The notes: generated from the sequence alone by a model not told the origin. Positions 43,646-53,555 are shown, counted from the first letter of the stretch. The stretch: DNA of 64,000 nt from Carbonatibacter sp965199245 (GCA_965199245.1 CBDAQP010000001.1:186001-250000), one strand, 5' to 3'. Made by a program: numbers and translations.

Positions 43646-45208
43646 GTGCGACTGACGGATGGTCGATTTTATCAACAGGCTTTTACAGGCCTGCACAGAG
43701 GCTCGGGATACAAAGAGACACTGTCCATCGCAAAGGGGTTCATCACGACGGCGGCAGAAGGTATTGTGCGTCCCCTCGGGGGGCGTGTCTGCTTACCAGG
43801 ATTGACTGATGCCCATCTGCATATTTTCCCACTGGCCCTGTTCCGGTTGCAACTCGATATTGCAACGGCGGGGGTGCGTTCGGTTGACACGCTTCTTGAT
43901 GCACTTGAACAGATCCCACCAGAGCGACGTTTTGGCGGCTGGCGACAGGGCGCGGTGCTGATTGAGGACACATTTAAAGAACAACGCTTGCCCACATTGG
44001 CAGAACTCGATACCCGCTTCCCTGACAGTCCCGTTCTGCTGAGGCGTTACTGTGGTCATGTCGCCGTGATGAACACAGCCGCGATGAAAGAACTCGGTTT
44101 GCACCACACCGTGCCAAAGGTAAACAGTGGCACATTTGCCCGCGACACCAACGGAGCCCTCACCGGTCAAGCCAATGAAGGTGCCGCCGGTTGGGTCTTT
44201 GCACAGGCACCTGCGCCACCGGATGACATGATCCTGTCCGAAATCCGCACCGTTCTCCGGGATTGCGTGTCATTTGGGCTGACGTCTCTTGTCGAAGCGG
44301 CTGTCGGCTTTACCCTCGGCTATGACAAGGAAGCCGCAATTTGGGCAAAATTGCGTGCGCAGAACAATATACCCGTACGACTCGGCTTCATGAATGAATT
44401 GACCGCCCATGACGCCGCAGGGCGCGGTCTCGTGCCAGAATGGGGGCGTGACTGGTCAAATGAAACCCTCAAGTTTTTCGCCGATGGCATCATCGGGGGA
44501 CGCACAGGCGCACTCAGTCGGCCTTATGACGACACGGGTGAGCGAGGTGATCTGATGCACCCCAAAGGTGTGCTCGAACACCAATTCGCCCAGGCCCATG
44601 CAGATGGTTGGCGAATTGCCGTGCATGCAACAGGAGATCACGGCATCGACCGGGTGTTGTCCGGCCTCGCAAAAGCACAGGGTGACGACACAGAACGCCG
44701 CCACCGGATCGAGCATTTCTTCGTCCCTCCTCAAAACGGTTTGGCACGCGCCGCACAGGCAAGAATCGCCGTGGTGATGCAACCGGGTTTTCTACAGCGC
44801 ATGGGCGCAAATATCGCGCGAGGATTGGGGGATCGGGTGCAGGGTGTTGTCTATCCGGGGGCCAGTGTTCTGGCGGCGGGTGCGTCTTTGGTTTTCAGTT
44901 CTGACGCGCCCACCGGGCCGCTTTCTCCGTGGATAAACCTGTGTCATGCAGTCAATCGGCTTGGAACAACAGGCGAGATAATCGGCCCCGGCGAAGCGAC
45001 GAAACGCACAGAAGCACTTGATGCCTACATTGGGGGGGGATGTTGGGCAATGCGCCATGAAAGCTTTCGCGGGACACTTGCGCCGGGTATGGTTGCCGAT
45101 ATCGTCGTCCTGAACATGGATCCCTTGACTGTGCCGTTGGATGAGCTCCAGGACTGCCGGTGCGTTTTTGCCTTAAAGGAGGGGCAGGTTGTGCGGGATC
45201 AACTTTAA
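43646..45208 (+). CDS. Metal-dependent amidohydrolase (YtcJ/amidohydrolase 3 family)
   Basis: Amidohydrolase-superfamily protein of 520 aa. The metal-binding HLH is in TDAHLHIFP, a later metal or catalytic His in HRIEHFF, His in AVHATGDHG, and the last Asp in VFSSDAPTGPL; C-terminal MVADIVVLNMDPL is typical. GTG start with AGGGGG upstream. It heads a rightward set with the TRAP transporter. A plausible role is hydrolysis of an amide or cyclic precursor into an aromatic feeding the hpa pathway; this is inferred from position only. Confidence 0.85.
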   Translation: MRLTDGRFYQQAFTGLHRGSGYKETLSIAKGFITTAAEGIVRPLGGRVCLPGLTDAHLHIFPLALFRLQLDIATAGVRSVDTLLDALEQIPPERRFGGWRQGAVLIEDTFKEQRLPTLAELDTRFPDSPVLLRRYCGHVAVMNTAAMKELGLHHTVPKVNSGTFARDTNGALTGQANEGAAGWVFAQAPAPPDDMILSEIRTVLRDCVSFGLTSLVEAAVGFTLGYDKEAAIWAKLRAQNNIPVRLGFMNELTAHDAAGRGLVPEWGRDWSNETLKFFADGIIGGRTGALSRPYDDTGERGDLMHPKGVLEHQFAQAHADGWRIAVHATGDHGIDRVLSGLAKAQGDDTERRHRIEHFFVPPQNGLARAAQARIAVVMQPGFLQRMGANIARGLGDRVQGVVYPGASVLAAGASLVFSSDAPTGPLSPWINLCHAVNRLGTTGEIIGPGEATKRTEALDAYIGGGCWAMRHESFRGTLAPGMVADIVVLNMDPLTVPLDELQDCRCVFALKEGQVVRDQL

Positions 45209-45277
45209 CAAAATCACAAGACAAACGCCATTTGAATATTTCCGGAAACACCAACCCCCGGGGCTTGAAATTTTTAA

Positions 45278-45313
45278 ACTTTATTCAATGGACACACTTT
45301 ATTCAATGGACAC
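45278..45313. repeat. Tandem 18-bp repeat upstream of dctP
   Basis: Two adjacent identical copies of ACTTTATTCAATGGACAC, about 175 bases upstream of the TRAP binding-protein start, followed by a TATAAG -10-like sequence (about 45323). Could be a regulator's double site or a scar of an insertion. Confidence 0.7.
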
Positions 45314-45487
45314 ATAGGCTACTATAAGATACGACCTGTTTAGGGAAGTGAGACTTTTAAAAAGATAAAGTCACACGGCAGGCTGTCTGCGCAGTCTCTT
45401 TTTTTGACTGGCCGCTTGTCCTTTTTGACCGGGAGAAGGTGGCGTGTTTTGGCTTTTGTCGATACAACAATCACGGGGAGCAAAAAA

Positions 45488-46543
45488 TTGAACATTCGAT
45501 ATATAGGAAATATTTTTGGTTCCGCCATGGTTGCGGCGACCCTGACAGTTGGTTTGGTGGTTGGCTTATCTGCCGGGACGTTTGCACAGGATGTCACCCT
45601 GCGCGTTCATCATTTCCTGCCACCGCAGACCAGCGCGGCAAAGCTGACGCTCGGAAAATGGGTCGAGGATGTGCAGAAAGCCTCCGGCGGCAGAATTGCT
45701 GTGGACATCTATCCTGCCATGCAGCTTGGTGGCACACCGCCGCAACTGATTGATCAGGCCCGCGACGGCATTGTTGATGTTGTCTGGACCGTTGTCGGTT
45801 ACACACCGGGTCGTTTCCCACGCACCGAGGTTTTCGAACTCCCTTTCATGATGACAGATGCTCCGGCGGCCTCTCGCGCTTTCTGGCAGATGTTCGAACG
45901 CCATATGGAGAAGACAGAATTCGCCGATCTGAAAATCCTCGGGACATGGGTGCATGGCCCTGGCACGATCCATTCCAAAAACCCCATTTCTTCCGTGGAC
46001 GACATGCGCGGGGTCAAGGTTCGTGGTGGCTCGCGCATGGTAAACTCCTTGCTGAAAAAGCTGGGTGCCACACCTGTCGGAATGCCCGTTCCCGCCGTGT
46101 CAGAATCACTCTCGAAAGGTGTGATTGATGCAGCAACCCTGCCCTGGGAAGTCACCGCCCCGCTGAAGGTCGCAGAGCTGGTCGGCAACCACACGGAGTT
46201 TGGTGATGAGGCCCTTTATACGCTGACATTCGTACTGGCGATGAACAAGGCCAAATTCAACAGCCTGCCCGATGATCTGAAAAAAGCCATTGACGACAGT
46301 TCCGGTGAAGCGTTCTCGGTCTTTGCGGCCACCGCACAGGCTGCCGCCGACGCGCCCGCACGAAAAATGGCTGTGGATAATGGCAACACTATTATCCGGC
46401 TGGATAACGCAGAGATCGCCAATTGGAAAGCCGCTGCTGCGCCAGTCTATGAAACCTGGGTCACCGACATGGAACGCAAAGGCATCGACGCCCAGGCACT
46501 GATTGACGAGGCCCGCAAATTGATTGCAGATTATACCAGGTAG
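45488..46543 (+). CDS. dctP: TRAP transporter substrate-binding protein (DctP family)
   Basis: Periplasmic solute-binding protein of 351 aa. I chose the TTG at 45488 because GGGGAG sits seven bases upstream and yields a good signal peptide (cleavage TFA-QDV, about residue 33). Family motifs: LRVHHFLPPQT, GVKVRGGSRM, and the carboxylate-binding Arg region near VKVR. Followed by dctQ and dctM. Neighbouring hpa genes suggest an aromatic or aliphatic carboxylate substrate. Confidence 0.88.
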   Translation: MNIRYIGNIFGSAMVAATLTVGLVVGLSAGTFAQDVTLRVHHFLPPQTSAAKLTLGKWVEDVQKASGGRIAVDIYPAMQLGGTPPQLIDQARDGIVDVVWTVVGYTPGRFPRTEVFELPFMMTDAPAASRAFWQMFERHMEKTEFADLKILGTWVHGPGTIHSKNPISSVDDMRGVKVRGGSRMVNSLLKKLGATPVGMPVPAVSESLSKGVIDAATLPWEVTAPLKVAELVGNHTEFGDEALYTLTFVLAMNKAKFNSLPDDLKKAIDDSSGEAFSVFAATAQAAADAPARKMAVDNGNTIIRLDNAEIANWKAAAAPVYETWVTDMERKGIDAQALIDEARKLIADYTR

Positions 46544-46567
46544 AGTCAGTCGCCGCGTGGTGAGGCC

Positions 46568-47152
46568 GTGCCACACGATAAGGAAGCATGTTTCGTGCAC
46601 AGAATCGTCACAAGAGTCGCCTGCGCTCTGGCACTGATGGGTGGTGCGGTTTTGATTGGTCTTGTGCTGACAACGACGACCAGTATCATTGGACGGGGCC
46701 TCAACACAGTCGGGCATCTGGATGCCGTGTCAAATTTTGGTGGTTTGGCTGAATTGTTGCGGGCCTTTGGCCCCATCGACGGCGATTACGAGTTGGTCGA
46801 GGCAGGCGTGGCCATTGCCGTGTTCGCTTTTCTGCCTTTGTGCCAACTGAACCGCGCCCATGCCATGGTGGATATTTTCACGGGTTTTTTCGGTCATCGG
46901 TTTAATGCGGTTCTTGCCCTCGTTTGGGACGTGCTGTTGACAGCCATTCTGTTCCTTGTGACATGGCGGATATCACTGGCGACTTTTGAAAAGTTCCGCT
47001 ATGGAGAAACAACATTCCTCCTGCAAATGCCCCTCTGGTGGCCCTATGCGACCTGCACCGTCATTGCCGGACTCGCCGCATCTGTCGGACTGTATGTGAT
47101 TTGGGACCGTGTGACAGATATCTTTGCACATGACGGACAGCGGACTCCATGA
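46568..47152 (+). CDS. dctQ: TRAP transporter small permease (DctQ family)
   Basis: Membrane protein of 194 aa with about four transmembrane helices, containing the LNRAHAMVDIFTGFF segment seen in DctQ. GTG start with GTGAGG upstream. Ends inside the dctM start (ATGA overlap), so the pair is co-translated. Confidence 0.88.
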   Translation: MPHDKEACFVHRIVTRVACALALMGGAVLIGLVLTTTTSIIGRGLNTVGHLDAVSNFGGLAELLRAFGPIDGDYELVEAGVAIAVFAFLPLCQLNRAHAMVDIFTGFFGHRFNAVLALVWDVLLTAILFLVTWRISLATFEKFRYGETTFLLQMPLWWPYATCTVIAGLAASVGLYVIWDRVTDIFAHDGQRTP

Positions 47153-48471
47153 GTAACCTCGCGCTTGGTCTGTCTTCCTTGCCCCTGTTGCTGGTGCTGA
47201 TCTTTCTTCGTATGCCCATTGGTCTGGCGATGCTGAGCGTCGGGATGGTCGGGACGACGATGGCCATGGGTGGGCCGCTCGTTGTGCTCGCCCAACTCAA
47301 AGGACAGGTTTATACGACATTTTCAAACTATTCCTTATCAATCGTGCCACTCTTTTTGCTCATGGGACAATTCGCAACCCTCGGCGGGATGAGCCAGGCC
47401 CTGTTCAAGGCAGTAGAGGCGTTTCTTGGTCATCGCAAAGGCGGTGTTGCGATGGCATCAGTCGGTGCCTGTGCAGGGTTTGGCGCAATCTGTGGCTCGT
47501 CTCTCGCCACTGCCGCCACGATGGGACAAGTCGCGTTACCAGAATTGAAACACTACGGCTATTCGGGTGGACTTTCGACAGCAACACTTGCAGCAGGGGG
47601 CACATTGGGCATTCTAATCCCGCCTTCGGTGGTGCTGGTGATCTACGCTGTTCTGACCGAGCAAAACATCGCCAAATTGTTTGTTGCCGCCTTCGTTCCC
47701 GGACTCCTCGCCGCCATTGGCTACGTGGTCGTCATCCGTCTCATTGTCGCCGTTTCTCCCGGAAATTCCAGCGTGATGGAACGCCTGCCCTGGCGACAGC
47801 GTCTGCTGGCGTTGTCGCGGGTATGGCCAGTGATTTTTGTTTTTTTCCTTGTGGTTGGGGGGATCTATTTTGGCTGGTTTACCCCGACTGAAGCGGCGGC
47901 CATCGGGTGTGCGGGGACTGGCTTGATCGCGTTATTTACAGGCGGGTTGACGGGGTCTTCTCTGGCAGATGCCCTGATGAAAACAGCGCAGAATACAGCA
48001 ATGATTTTTCTCATCGTCCTTGGCGCAGGGTTTTATAATGCCTTTTTGGCACTGACTCATGTCCCACAAGAAATATCACTCTTCGTTGTCGGGCTGGAGG
48101 TCTCGCCCTGGACAATCCTGATCGTGATTCTTTGCATCTATCTGATCTTCGGTTGCGTGATGGACAGCCTGTCGATGATCCTCCTGACCGTACCGATTTT
48201 TTTTCCGATCGTCTCAACACTGGATTTCGGGTTGACGGTGGAGGAAACTGCGCTTTGGTTCGGAATTCTGGTTTTAATCGTGGTCGAAGTCGGGTTGATT
48301 ACACCACCTGTGGGCATGAACCTTTTTGTCATCTGTGCGATGGATCGCTCAACCCGGATGACCCAAACCTATAAATACATCCTCCCCTTTGTCGCGTCTG
48401 ACATTATCCGAACTGCTATCCTCGTCGCATTCCCTGTACTCACACTCGGACTGTTGCGCCTGATCTATTGA
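47149..48471 (+). CDS. dctM: TRAP transporter large permease (DctM family)
   Basis: Sodium-coupled large subunit of 440 aa with about twelve helices. Motifs GSSLATAATMGQVALPELK and GTLGILIPPSVVLVIYAVLTE, and late GLITPPVGMNLFV, are those of DctM/SiaM permeases. Confidence 0.95.
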   Translation: MSNLALGLSSLPLLLVLIFLRMPIGLAMLSVGMVGTTMAMGGPLVVLAQLKGQVYTTFSNYSLSIVPLFLLMGQFATLGGMSQALFKAVEAFLGHRKGGVAMASVGACAGFGAICGSSLATAATMGQVALPELKHYGYSGGLSTATLAAGGTLGILIPPSVVLVIYAVLTEQNIAKLFVAAFVPGLLAAIGYVVVIRLIVAVSPGNSSVMERLPWRQRLLALSRVWPVIFVFFLVVGGIYFGWFTPTEAAAIGCAGTGLIALFTGGLTGSSLADALMKTAQNTAMIFLIVLGAGFYNAFLALTHVPQEISLFVVGLEVSPWTILIVILCIYLIFGCVMDSLSMILLTVPIFFPIVSTLDFGLTVEETALWFGILVLIVVEVGLITPPVGMNLFVICAMDRSTRMTQTYKYILPFVASDIIRTAILVAFPVLTLGLLRLIY

Positions 48472-48658
48472 GCACCTCACACATTTTGTATTTGATTTAA
48501 GGCGGGATTAGGGGTTTCTTCTTCACGCACCTGTGTTCATTTTCTCACGAAACAAAGGCGCGCTTCTCAAAGCCTTGTTCCGTGTCGCCTGGTGCGCTCA
48601 ACCTTTTTTGCCAAACAACGCAGGCTTGACGCTTTGAGAGGCTTCACATTTTAAGCAA

Positions 48659-49150
48659 ATGGACTTTACAAGGATGACAGAGACTCACGAACACGAACTC
48701 CCCAAAACATCGCAGTCTCTGCCCATTGCGTTAATCCGCGCGCGCGAAAGCATTATGGCCCCTATTCGTGACATGCTCGCGGACTGTGAGCTGACAGAAC
48801 AACAATGGCGGGTTCTGCGCGTCCTGGACGAATTTGGCCCCCAGGATGCGAAACGATTGGCTGAACGCGCGTGTCTTTTGCCGCCCAGTCTGACCCGCAT
48901 CACGCGCAACATGTGCGCACGGGGCCTGATGAGACAAAATCAGGACGGACGGGATCGCAGACGCCAAAAACTTGCCATCACAGCAGACGGCAAGCAGATC
49001 ATCGTCCGCAACTGCAACCGCGCCCTTGAGATTGTTGATGACTATAAAAAAAGGCTCGGTGAAAAGGATTATAACACCCTGCTTGACCTGTTGAACCGCA
49101 TGCACCACGACAGAAAATCCCGGGAGGAAAATCCCGGGAGCAAGACGTGA
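48659..49150 (+). CDS. hpaR: Homoprotocatechuate pathway repressor, MarR family
   Basis: Winged-helix regulator of 163 aa. SLPIALIRARESIMAPIRD and LTEQQWRVLRVL match HpaR N-terminal regions; the recognition helix region is LLPPSLTRITRNM and the wing QDGRDRRRQKLAIT. It likely represses hpaFEDGHI and perhaps its own cluster until homoprotocatechuate or 4-hydroxyphenylacetate binds. An in-frame ATG at 48674 is an alternative start with a poor ribosome site. Confidence 0.88.
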   Translation: MDFTRMTETHEHELPKTSQSLPIALIRARESIMAPIRDMLADCELTEQQWRVLRVLDEFGPQDAKRLAERACLLPPSLTRITRNMCARGLMRQNQDGRDRRRQKLAITADGKQIIVRNCNRALEIVDDYKKRLGEKDYNTLLDLLNRMHHDRKSREENPGSKT

Positions 49151-49173
49151 CTGAACAGTACCTGTGGGGGGAG

Positions 49174-49249
<76 letters not shown>

Positions 49250-49323
49250 GAACCAGGGCGGAAGATAGGCTGTTCGCCGGTCGCTGGCAAGCAAAAAAAC
49301 AAGACGGCTTGACGGGGTGACCT

Positions 49324-50385
49324 CTAGCTTTCGCGCAATTTTTCAATCACGCCCCTGTTAAATTCCCTTGTGCCCAGAACACCGCCCAAATCTGCCGTGC
49401 GCGTTTGCGGACGGGACAGGCAAACAGCCACCGCCTGCTCAATCCGATGGGCGGCCTGTGCACATTCAGGGCGGTTGTGCTGGTGGGCAAGCCACCGCAA
49501 CAACTGCGCCACAGAGAGGATCAAAGACGTCGGGTTTGCCAGATTTTGATTGGCAAGGGTGGGCGCGGATCCATGTTGGGCCTGTGCCATGGCGTGGGCG
49601 TCGCCCTGATTAAGTGATCCCGCCAGCCCCAAACCACCCGCAAGTTCCGCCGCGAGGTCAGAGAGAATATCACCAAACATATTGGTTGTGACCAAAACCC
49701 CGAACCGTGACGGTGTCCGCACCAGCAACGCGGCGGCGGCATCAACCAACAGTTCTTCATAGGCCACTGTCGGAAACTGGTGGGCCGTGCGGCGGACTTC
49801 TTCTAAAAAGAGGCCGTCGCTCATCCGTAGGACGTTGGCCTTGTGAAGAGCACAAACGCCTTGACCTCTGTGGCGGGCCAATTCAAAGGCCCGTTCAGCA
49901 ATGCGCCGCGAATTGCCCCGTGAAATCTTGCGCACGGCCAGCGCAAGATCAGAACTGGGCATAAATTCACCACTGCCTTGAACCATCGTACGATCTGCGT
50001 AGAAGCCTTCGGTATTTTCGCGCACCGTGACCAGATCAATCGCCTGACCCGTTGGGGTCTCCACCCCCGCAAAGGATTTTGCAGGTCGGATATTCGCGTA
50101 AAGGTCAAGTGTCTTGCGCAAGACGCCAGAGGGATTCACACCCCCCTGATCAACAGGGGGATAGTCCATGTGCGACACTGGCCCAAGGATCAGACCATCT
50201 GCATCCCGTACCCGATTGAGCACAACGTCGGGGAGTGTTGTTCCATGTTTTTCAAGTGCGCGAAAGCCAACCTCCGCCTGCTCGATCCGAATCCCGGTGT
50301 CACACACCGCCAAAATCGCAAGCGTGGCTTCTAAAATTTCTGTGCTGATCCCATCGCCATCCAGCGCAATAATATTCAGAGTCAA
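49324..50385 (-). CDS. Isocitrate/isopropylmalate dehydrogenase-family enzyme
   Basis: Beta-decarboxylating dehydrogenase of 353 aa (tartrate, isopropylmalate and homoisocitrate dehydrogenase type). Motifs: LDGDGISTEILEAT; substrate site LYANIRPAKS and DLVTVRENTEGFYADR; catalytic Lys in ALHKANVLR; metal Asp in TNMFGDILSDLAAELAGG. TTG at 50385 with GGGAG about 11 bases upstream is the best start. It lies 16 bases downstream of prpF and after the Tct importer, so it likely oxidatively decarboxylates a 2-hydroxy-tricarboxylate made from the imported acid. Confidence 0.88.
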   Translation of the reverse strand: MTLNIIALDGDGISTEILEATLAILAVCDTGIRIEQAEVGFRALEKHGTTLPDVVLNRVRDADGLILGPVSHMDYPPVDQGGVNPSGVLRKTLDLYANIRPAKSFAGVETPTGQAIDLVTVRENTEGFYADRTMVQGSGEFMPSSDLALAVRKISRGNSRRIAERAFELARHRGQGVCALHKANVLRMSDGLFLEEVRRTAHQFPTVAYEELLVDAAAALLVRTPSRFGVLVTTNMFGDILSDLAAELAGGLGLAGSLNQGDAHAMAQAQHGSAPTLANQNLANPTSLILSVAQLLRWLAHQHNRPECAQAAHRIEQAVAVCLSRPQTRTADLGGVLGTREFNRGVIEKLRES

Positions 50386-50401
50386 GGAACAGAGTCTCCC
50401 G

Positions 50402-51499
50402 TTACGCGTCGTCAGTCTGCGACCAGATATTTTGCGGGATATAAAGCGCACCATCCGCCAGCTTTCGCGCGGTGCGCACCACCCCTGCGGTCTTGAGGTC
50501 AAAGCCGCCCTCCGTTTCAAAATCCACCACAACCTCCAAACAGCCGGACGGGTGTTCCAGGATCACCGTAGCAGGTGACAACGGGGGGCGGGTCAAAAGA
50601 CCATCTGAAACAGTCCCCACGCTCAGGGCGCAGGCCGCCAAACACTGCCCCCCGGTGACCGCCATGCCCGGGTGGGTTTTCCACGGCATAAAGTAGCGCA
50701 CCGCCAGGTGACCGCCCTGCCGGGCCGGGGCAATGACAGCAAATTTCGGCACAACAGACCCCGAAACATCACCCAATCCCATGGCCTCCCCCGCCAGCCG
50801 CCGGATGGTTTCAATCTGTTCAAAAAAATCGACATTTTCATCAAGATCTTTCGCGGATTCATAACCTGTCACGCCAAGCTCATCGGCACGGGCAATGACA
50901 AGTGGCATGGCCACATCCAAACAGGTCACAGTCACACCATCAAAGCAATCGCGCAGGCGACCCGTAGGCAACAAGGCTCCGGTCAGCGACCCCACGACAT
51001 CAAGGAACAAGAGTTCAACCGGCGCGGCTGTCCCCGGCACACCACCCAGTGCATAGTCGCCCTCATAACAAACCCTCCCCCCCGGGGTCTGAACAGTGGC
51101 CCGCACACGCGCACCCGTATTGACACAACGGATTTTAACCTCTGTGACATCGGAACGGGGGGTTATCAAACCCATTTCAATGGCGGCTGGCCCCACACCA
51201 GAGAGGATATTGCCGCAGGTTGGTTTGAAATCAACCTCTTCGCGTTCAACCGCAACCTGGGCAAAAAAATAATCAACCTCGGCCCAGGGATCATCTGAGC
51301 CGGACAGCATGGCGACCTTTGTCGTCACCGCCGCACCACCACCCAGCCCATCAATATTCAGAGGATGACCCGCCCCGAGCGCACGCGCCAAAACCCGCGA
51401 TAGTGTGGGGCGATCCTGCGGTAAATTTGCACGCCTGAAATAAAGTCCGCGCGACGTCCCCCCGCGCATGAACAGATAGGGAAGGGCTGTCTGTGTCAT
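50402..51499 (-). CDS. prpF: PrpF-family isomerase (aconitate/oxalomesaconate tautomerase type)
   Basis: Diaminopimelate-epimerase-like fold, 365 aa. Start ALPYLFMRGGTSRGLYF is the PrpF signature; CGNILSGVGPAAIEMG and PAARQ-like GGHLAVRYFMPWKTHPGMA are also characteristic. It moves a double bond in an unsaturated tricarboxylate. It lies between the Tct transporter and the dehydrogenase. Methylcitrate-cycle prp genes are absent, so a propionate role is not supported; GalD-like 4-oxalomesaconate or trans-aconitate isomerisation is possible. Confidence 0.87.
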   Translation of the reverse strand: MTQTALPYLFMRGGTSRGLYFRRANLPQDRPTLSRVLARALGAGHPLNIDGLGGGAAVTTKVAMLSGSDDPWAEVDYFFAQVAVEREEVDFKPTCGNILSGVGPAAIEMGLITPRSDVTEVKIRCVNTGARVRATVQTPGGRVCYEGDYALGGVPGTAAPVELLFLDVVGSLTGALLPTGRLRDCFDGVTVTCLDVAMPLVIARADELGVTGYESAKDLDENVDFFEQIETIRRLAGEAMGLGDVSGSVVPKFAVIAPARQGGHLAVRYFMPWKTHPGMAVTGGQCLAACALSVGTVSDGLLTRPPLSPATVILEHPSGCLEVVVDFETEGGFDLKTAGVVRTARKLADGALYIPQNIWSQTDDA

Positions 51500-51524
51500 T
51501 TCACCTGACCTCTTGTCTCGGGAG

Positions 51525-53555
51525 TTACTTCAGGGGCCACGGCAAGGAAACGGTCGCCTGCAAGAGGCCGGGAGGGAAATCGCGGTTCAACACGGCAGCG
51601 AACAGACACAGGAAACCGATGCCACACGCCGACAACCCCAGGGTCGAGGCCCAGCCCAGTCCCGCACGCACGCGCAAAAACGCGCCCAGAAAACCAACGA
51701 GCGCGAGGATAAAGCCCACCGCATAGGTCAGCACGATCAAGCCAAAAAACCACGACAACGTTGACCACAAACCATGCGGAGCCTCGGCATCCTCGCCCGC
51801 AACCTCCTTATCCGCAAAAACGCGATGGCCTTCGGGTTGGCAGATCATCTGCACAAAAACCGCCAGACAACAGAGCAATGAAAAACTACCGACCACCAAG
51901 GGAACAATCTTATCCGTCATGTTCATATCCGGAATGGCAAAGCTATCGATCACAGCAACCAGCAGATAGGCGACAATCAGCCCCAGAAAAATCATCGGTG
52001 CGCGTTTGCTGCCAGAATGAACCGTTCCCTCTGCAGAGATTTTTCCAGAGTGGCGCAACCCCAGAACGACAGAGATCACCGTCATCACAATCAAAACCAT
52101 TACAATGGGACTAAACAGGTACTCAACCCCGTCCTCAAAGCTCTTGCGAAAGCGAAAGCTGGCGATCTGAAAGGCCTGATTGGTGAAAACTTCAACCGGG
52201 CCAGAAAGCACAAAGCCAATCAAAAAAGCAGGGCGCGACCAGTCAAAGCGACGCAGGAAAAGACCGACCACACCTATGACCAACAAGGCGAGGAGGTCTT
52301 CAAAAGACTGTCCAGACTGAAAAGCCGCAAAGCTGATCAACATAAACAAAAAAGGCGCGAGCAATGTAAAACGAATAGTTGTCAATCGCGCCACAACCCC
52401 GGACGAGGCAATACACAGCAAGGTTCCAAAGAGATTGGCAAGGGCCAGCAACCAGACAATCGCATAGGTCATATCGAGATTGTTTCTCAACATACTCGGC
52501 CCGACTTCGATTTCACCCGATCCGAGCAACGCCACAGCCCCGATAAAAATCGCCATTGACCCCGACCCCGGAATGCCAAGTAACAGGGTCGGGACAAGTC
52601 CACCGCCTTCCTTGGCATTGTTAGAGCTTTCAGGGCCGATGACCCCACGAACGTCGCCTGTGCCAAACTTCGATTTGTCCCGGGATGATTGCACAGCGTG
52701 ACCATAGGCAATCCAATCCACAACCGACCCCCCAAGACCCGGAATCACACCAACGACAACACCGATGAGGGAGCAACGCACAGAAAGCCATTTGTTTTTG
52801 AACCAGTCGCGCACACCATCAAACCAATTGCCGCCCAGCGTTGCCTCTGTCGAAATGGCGCGGTCTTGACGCAGGAGCGAGACAATTTCAGGAAAGGCAA
52901 AAAGACCGAGGCCCACAATAACCAGCTTGAGGCCATCTGCCAGATAAGGAAGGTCATAGCTGGCCATCCGCAGACTGCCGCCTGCGGCGGCTTCGCCAAT
53001 CGTACCGACCATCAAGCCCAGACCCGCCGCAGCCAGACCCTTGAGCGGGAGGCGACCCGCCAAAATCGCAACCATCGACAGACCGAAAAGTGTCACCATC
53101 AACATTTCAGGCAAGCCAAAGGCCATGACAACGGGACGGGCCACCAAAATAAAAACGGTCAGAAAACAGGCACCAATAATCCCGCCAAACATTGATGAGG
53201 CAAAGGCCGCTGACAGTGCCCGGGCAGCCTGTCCCTTTTTGGCCATCGAAAATCCGTCAAGTACGGTGGCCTGTGACGCCGAAGACCCCGGGATACCAAT
53301 CAAAACAGAGGCAAAGGTATCAGAGGTTGGCACAACAGCCAGCAAACCGATCATGAGGGCGAGGCCATAAACGGGATCCATCCCATACATAAAGGGCAGG
53401 AGCAAAGACAGCCCCGCAATCCCCCCAAGGCCGGGAAAAAACCCAATCGCCAGCCCCAAACACACACCCGCCATCAAATAGCCCAGGACACCAGGCTGGA
53501 GGATGACCCCCCAAGCCTGGGACAGTGCCAACAAGGCTGTGTCAAGGATATCCAC
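51525..53555 (-). CDS. tctA: Tripartite tricarboxylate transporter permease, TctA-TctB fusion
   Basis: Permease of about 676 aa. Residues 1 to about 490 are TctA (FFPGLGGIAGLSLLLPFMYGM, TVLLGIPG-like LIGIPGSSASQATVLDG, and GPESSNNAKEGGGLVPTLLLG). After a short linker the last about 150 residues resemble the small subunit TctB (four helices, including DKIVPLVVGSFSLLCCLAVF). The two are usually separate genes. I chose GTG at 53555 with GGAG about 11 bases upstream; the frame opens at 53609, so the start is uncertain. Confidence 0.87.
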   Translation of the reverse strand: MDILDTALLALSQAWGVILQPGVLGYLMAGVCLGLAIGFFPGLGGIAGLSLLLPFMYGMDPVYGLALMIGLLAVVPTSDTFASVLIGIPGSSASQATVLDGFSMAKKGQAARALSAAFASSMFGGIIGACFLTVFILVARPVVMAFGLPEMLMVTLFGLSMVAILAGRLPLKGLAAAGLGLMVGTIGEAAAGGSLRMASYDLPYLADGLKLVIVGLGLFAFPEIVSLLRQDRAISTEATLGGNWFDGVRDWFKNKWLSVRCSLIGVVVGVIPGLGGSVVDWIAYGHAVQSSRDKSKFGTGDVRGVIGPESSNNAKEGGGLVPTLLLGIPGSGSMAIFIGAVALLGSGEIEVGPSMLRNNLDMTYAIVWLLALANLFGTLLCIASSGVVARLTTIRFTLLAPFLFMLISFAAFQSGQSFEDLLALLVIGVVGLFLRRFDWSRPAFLIGFVLSGPVEVFTNQAFQIASFRFRKSFEDGVEYLFSPIVMVLIVMTVISVVLGLRHSGKISAEGTVHSGSKRAPMIFLGLIVAYLLVAVIDSFAIPDMNMTDKIVPLVVGSFSLLCCLAVFVQMICQPEGHRVFADKEVAGEDAEAPHGLWSTLSWFFGLIVLTYAVGFILALVGFLGAFLRVRAGLGWASTLGLSACGIGFLCLFAAVLNRDFPPGLLQATVSLPWPLK

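Noticed and set aside
49118..49145. CCCGGG/CCCGGG inverted repeat at the hpaR 3' end as a terminator
   Set aside because: The hairpin overlaps the last codons and is not followed by a T tract; too weak to call.
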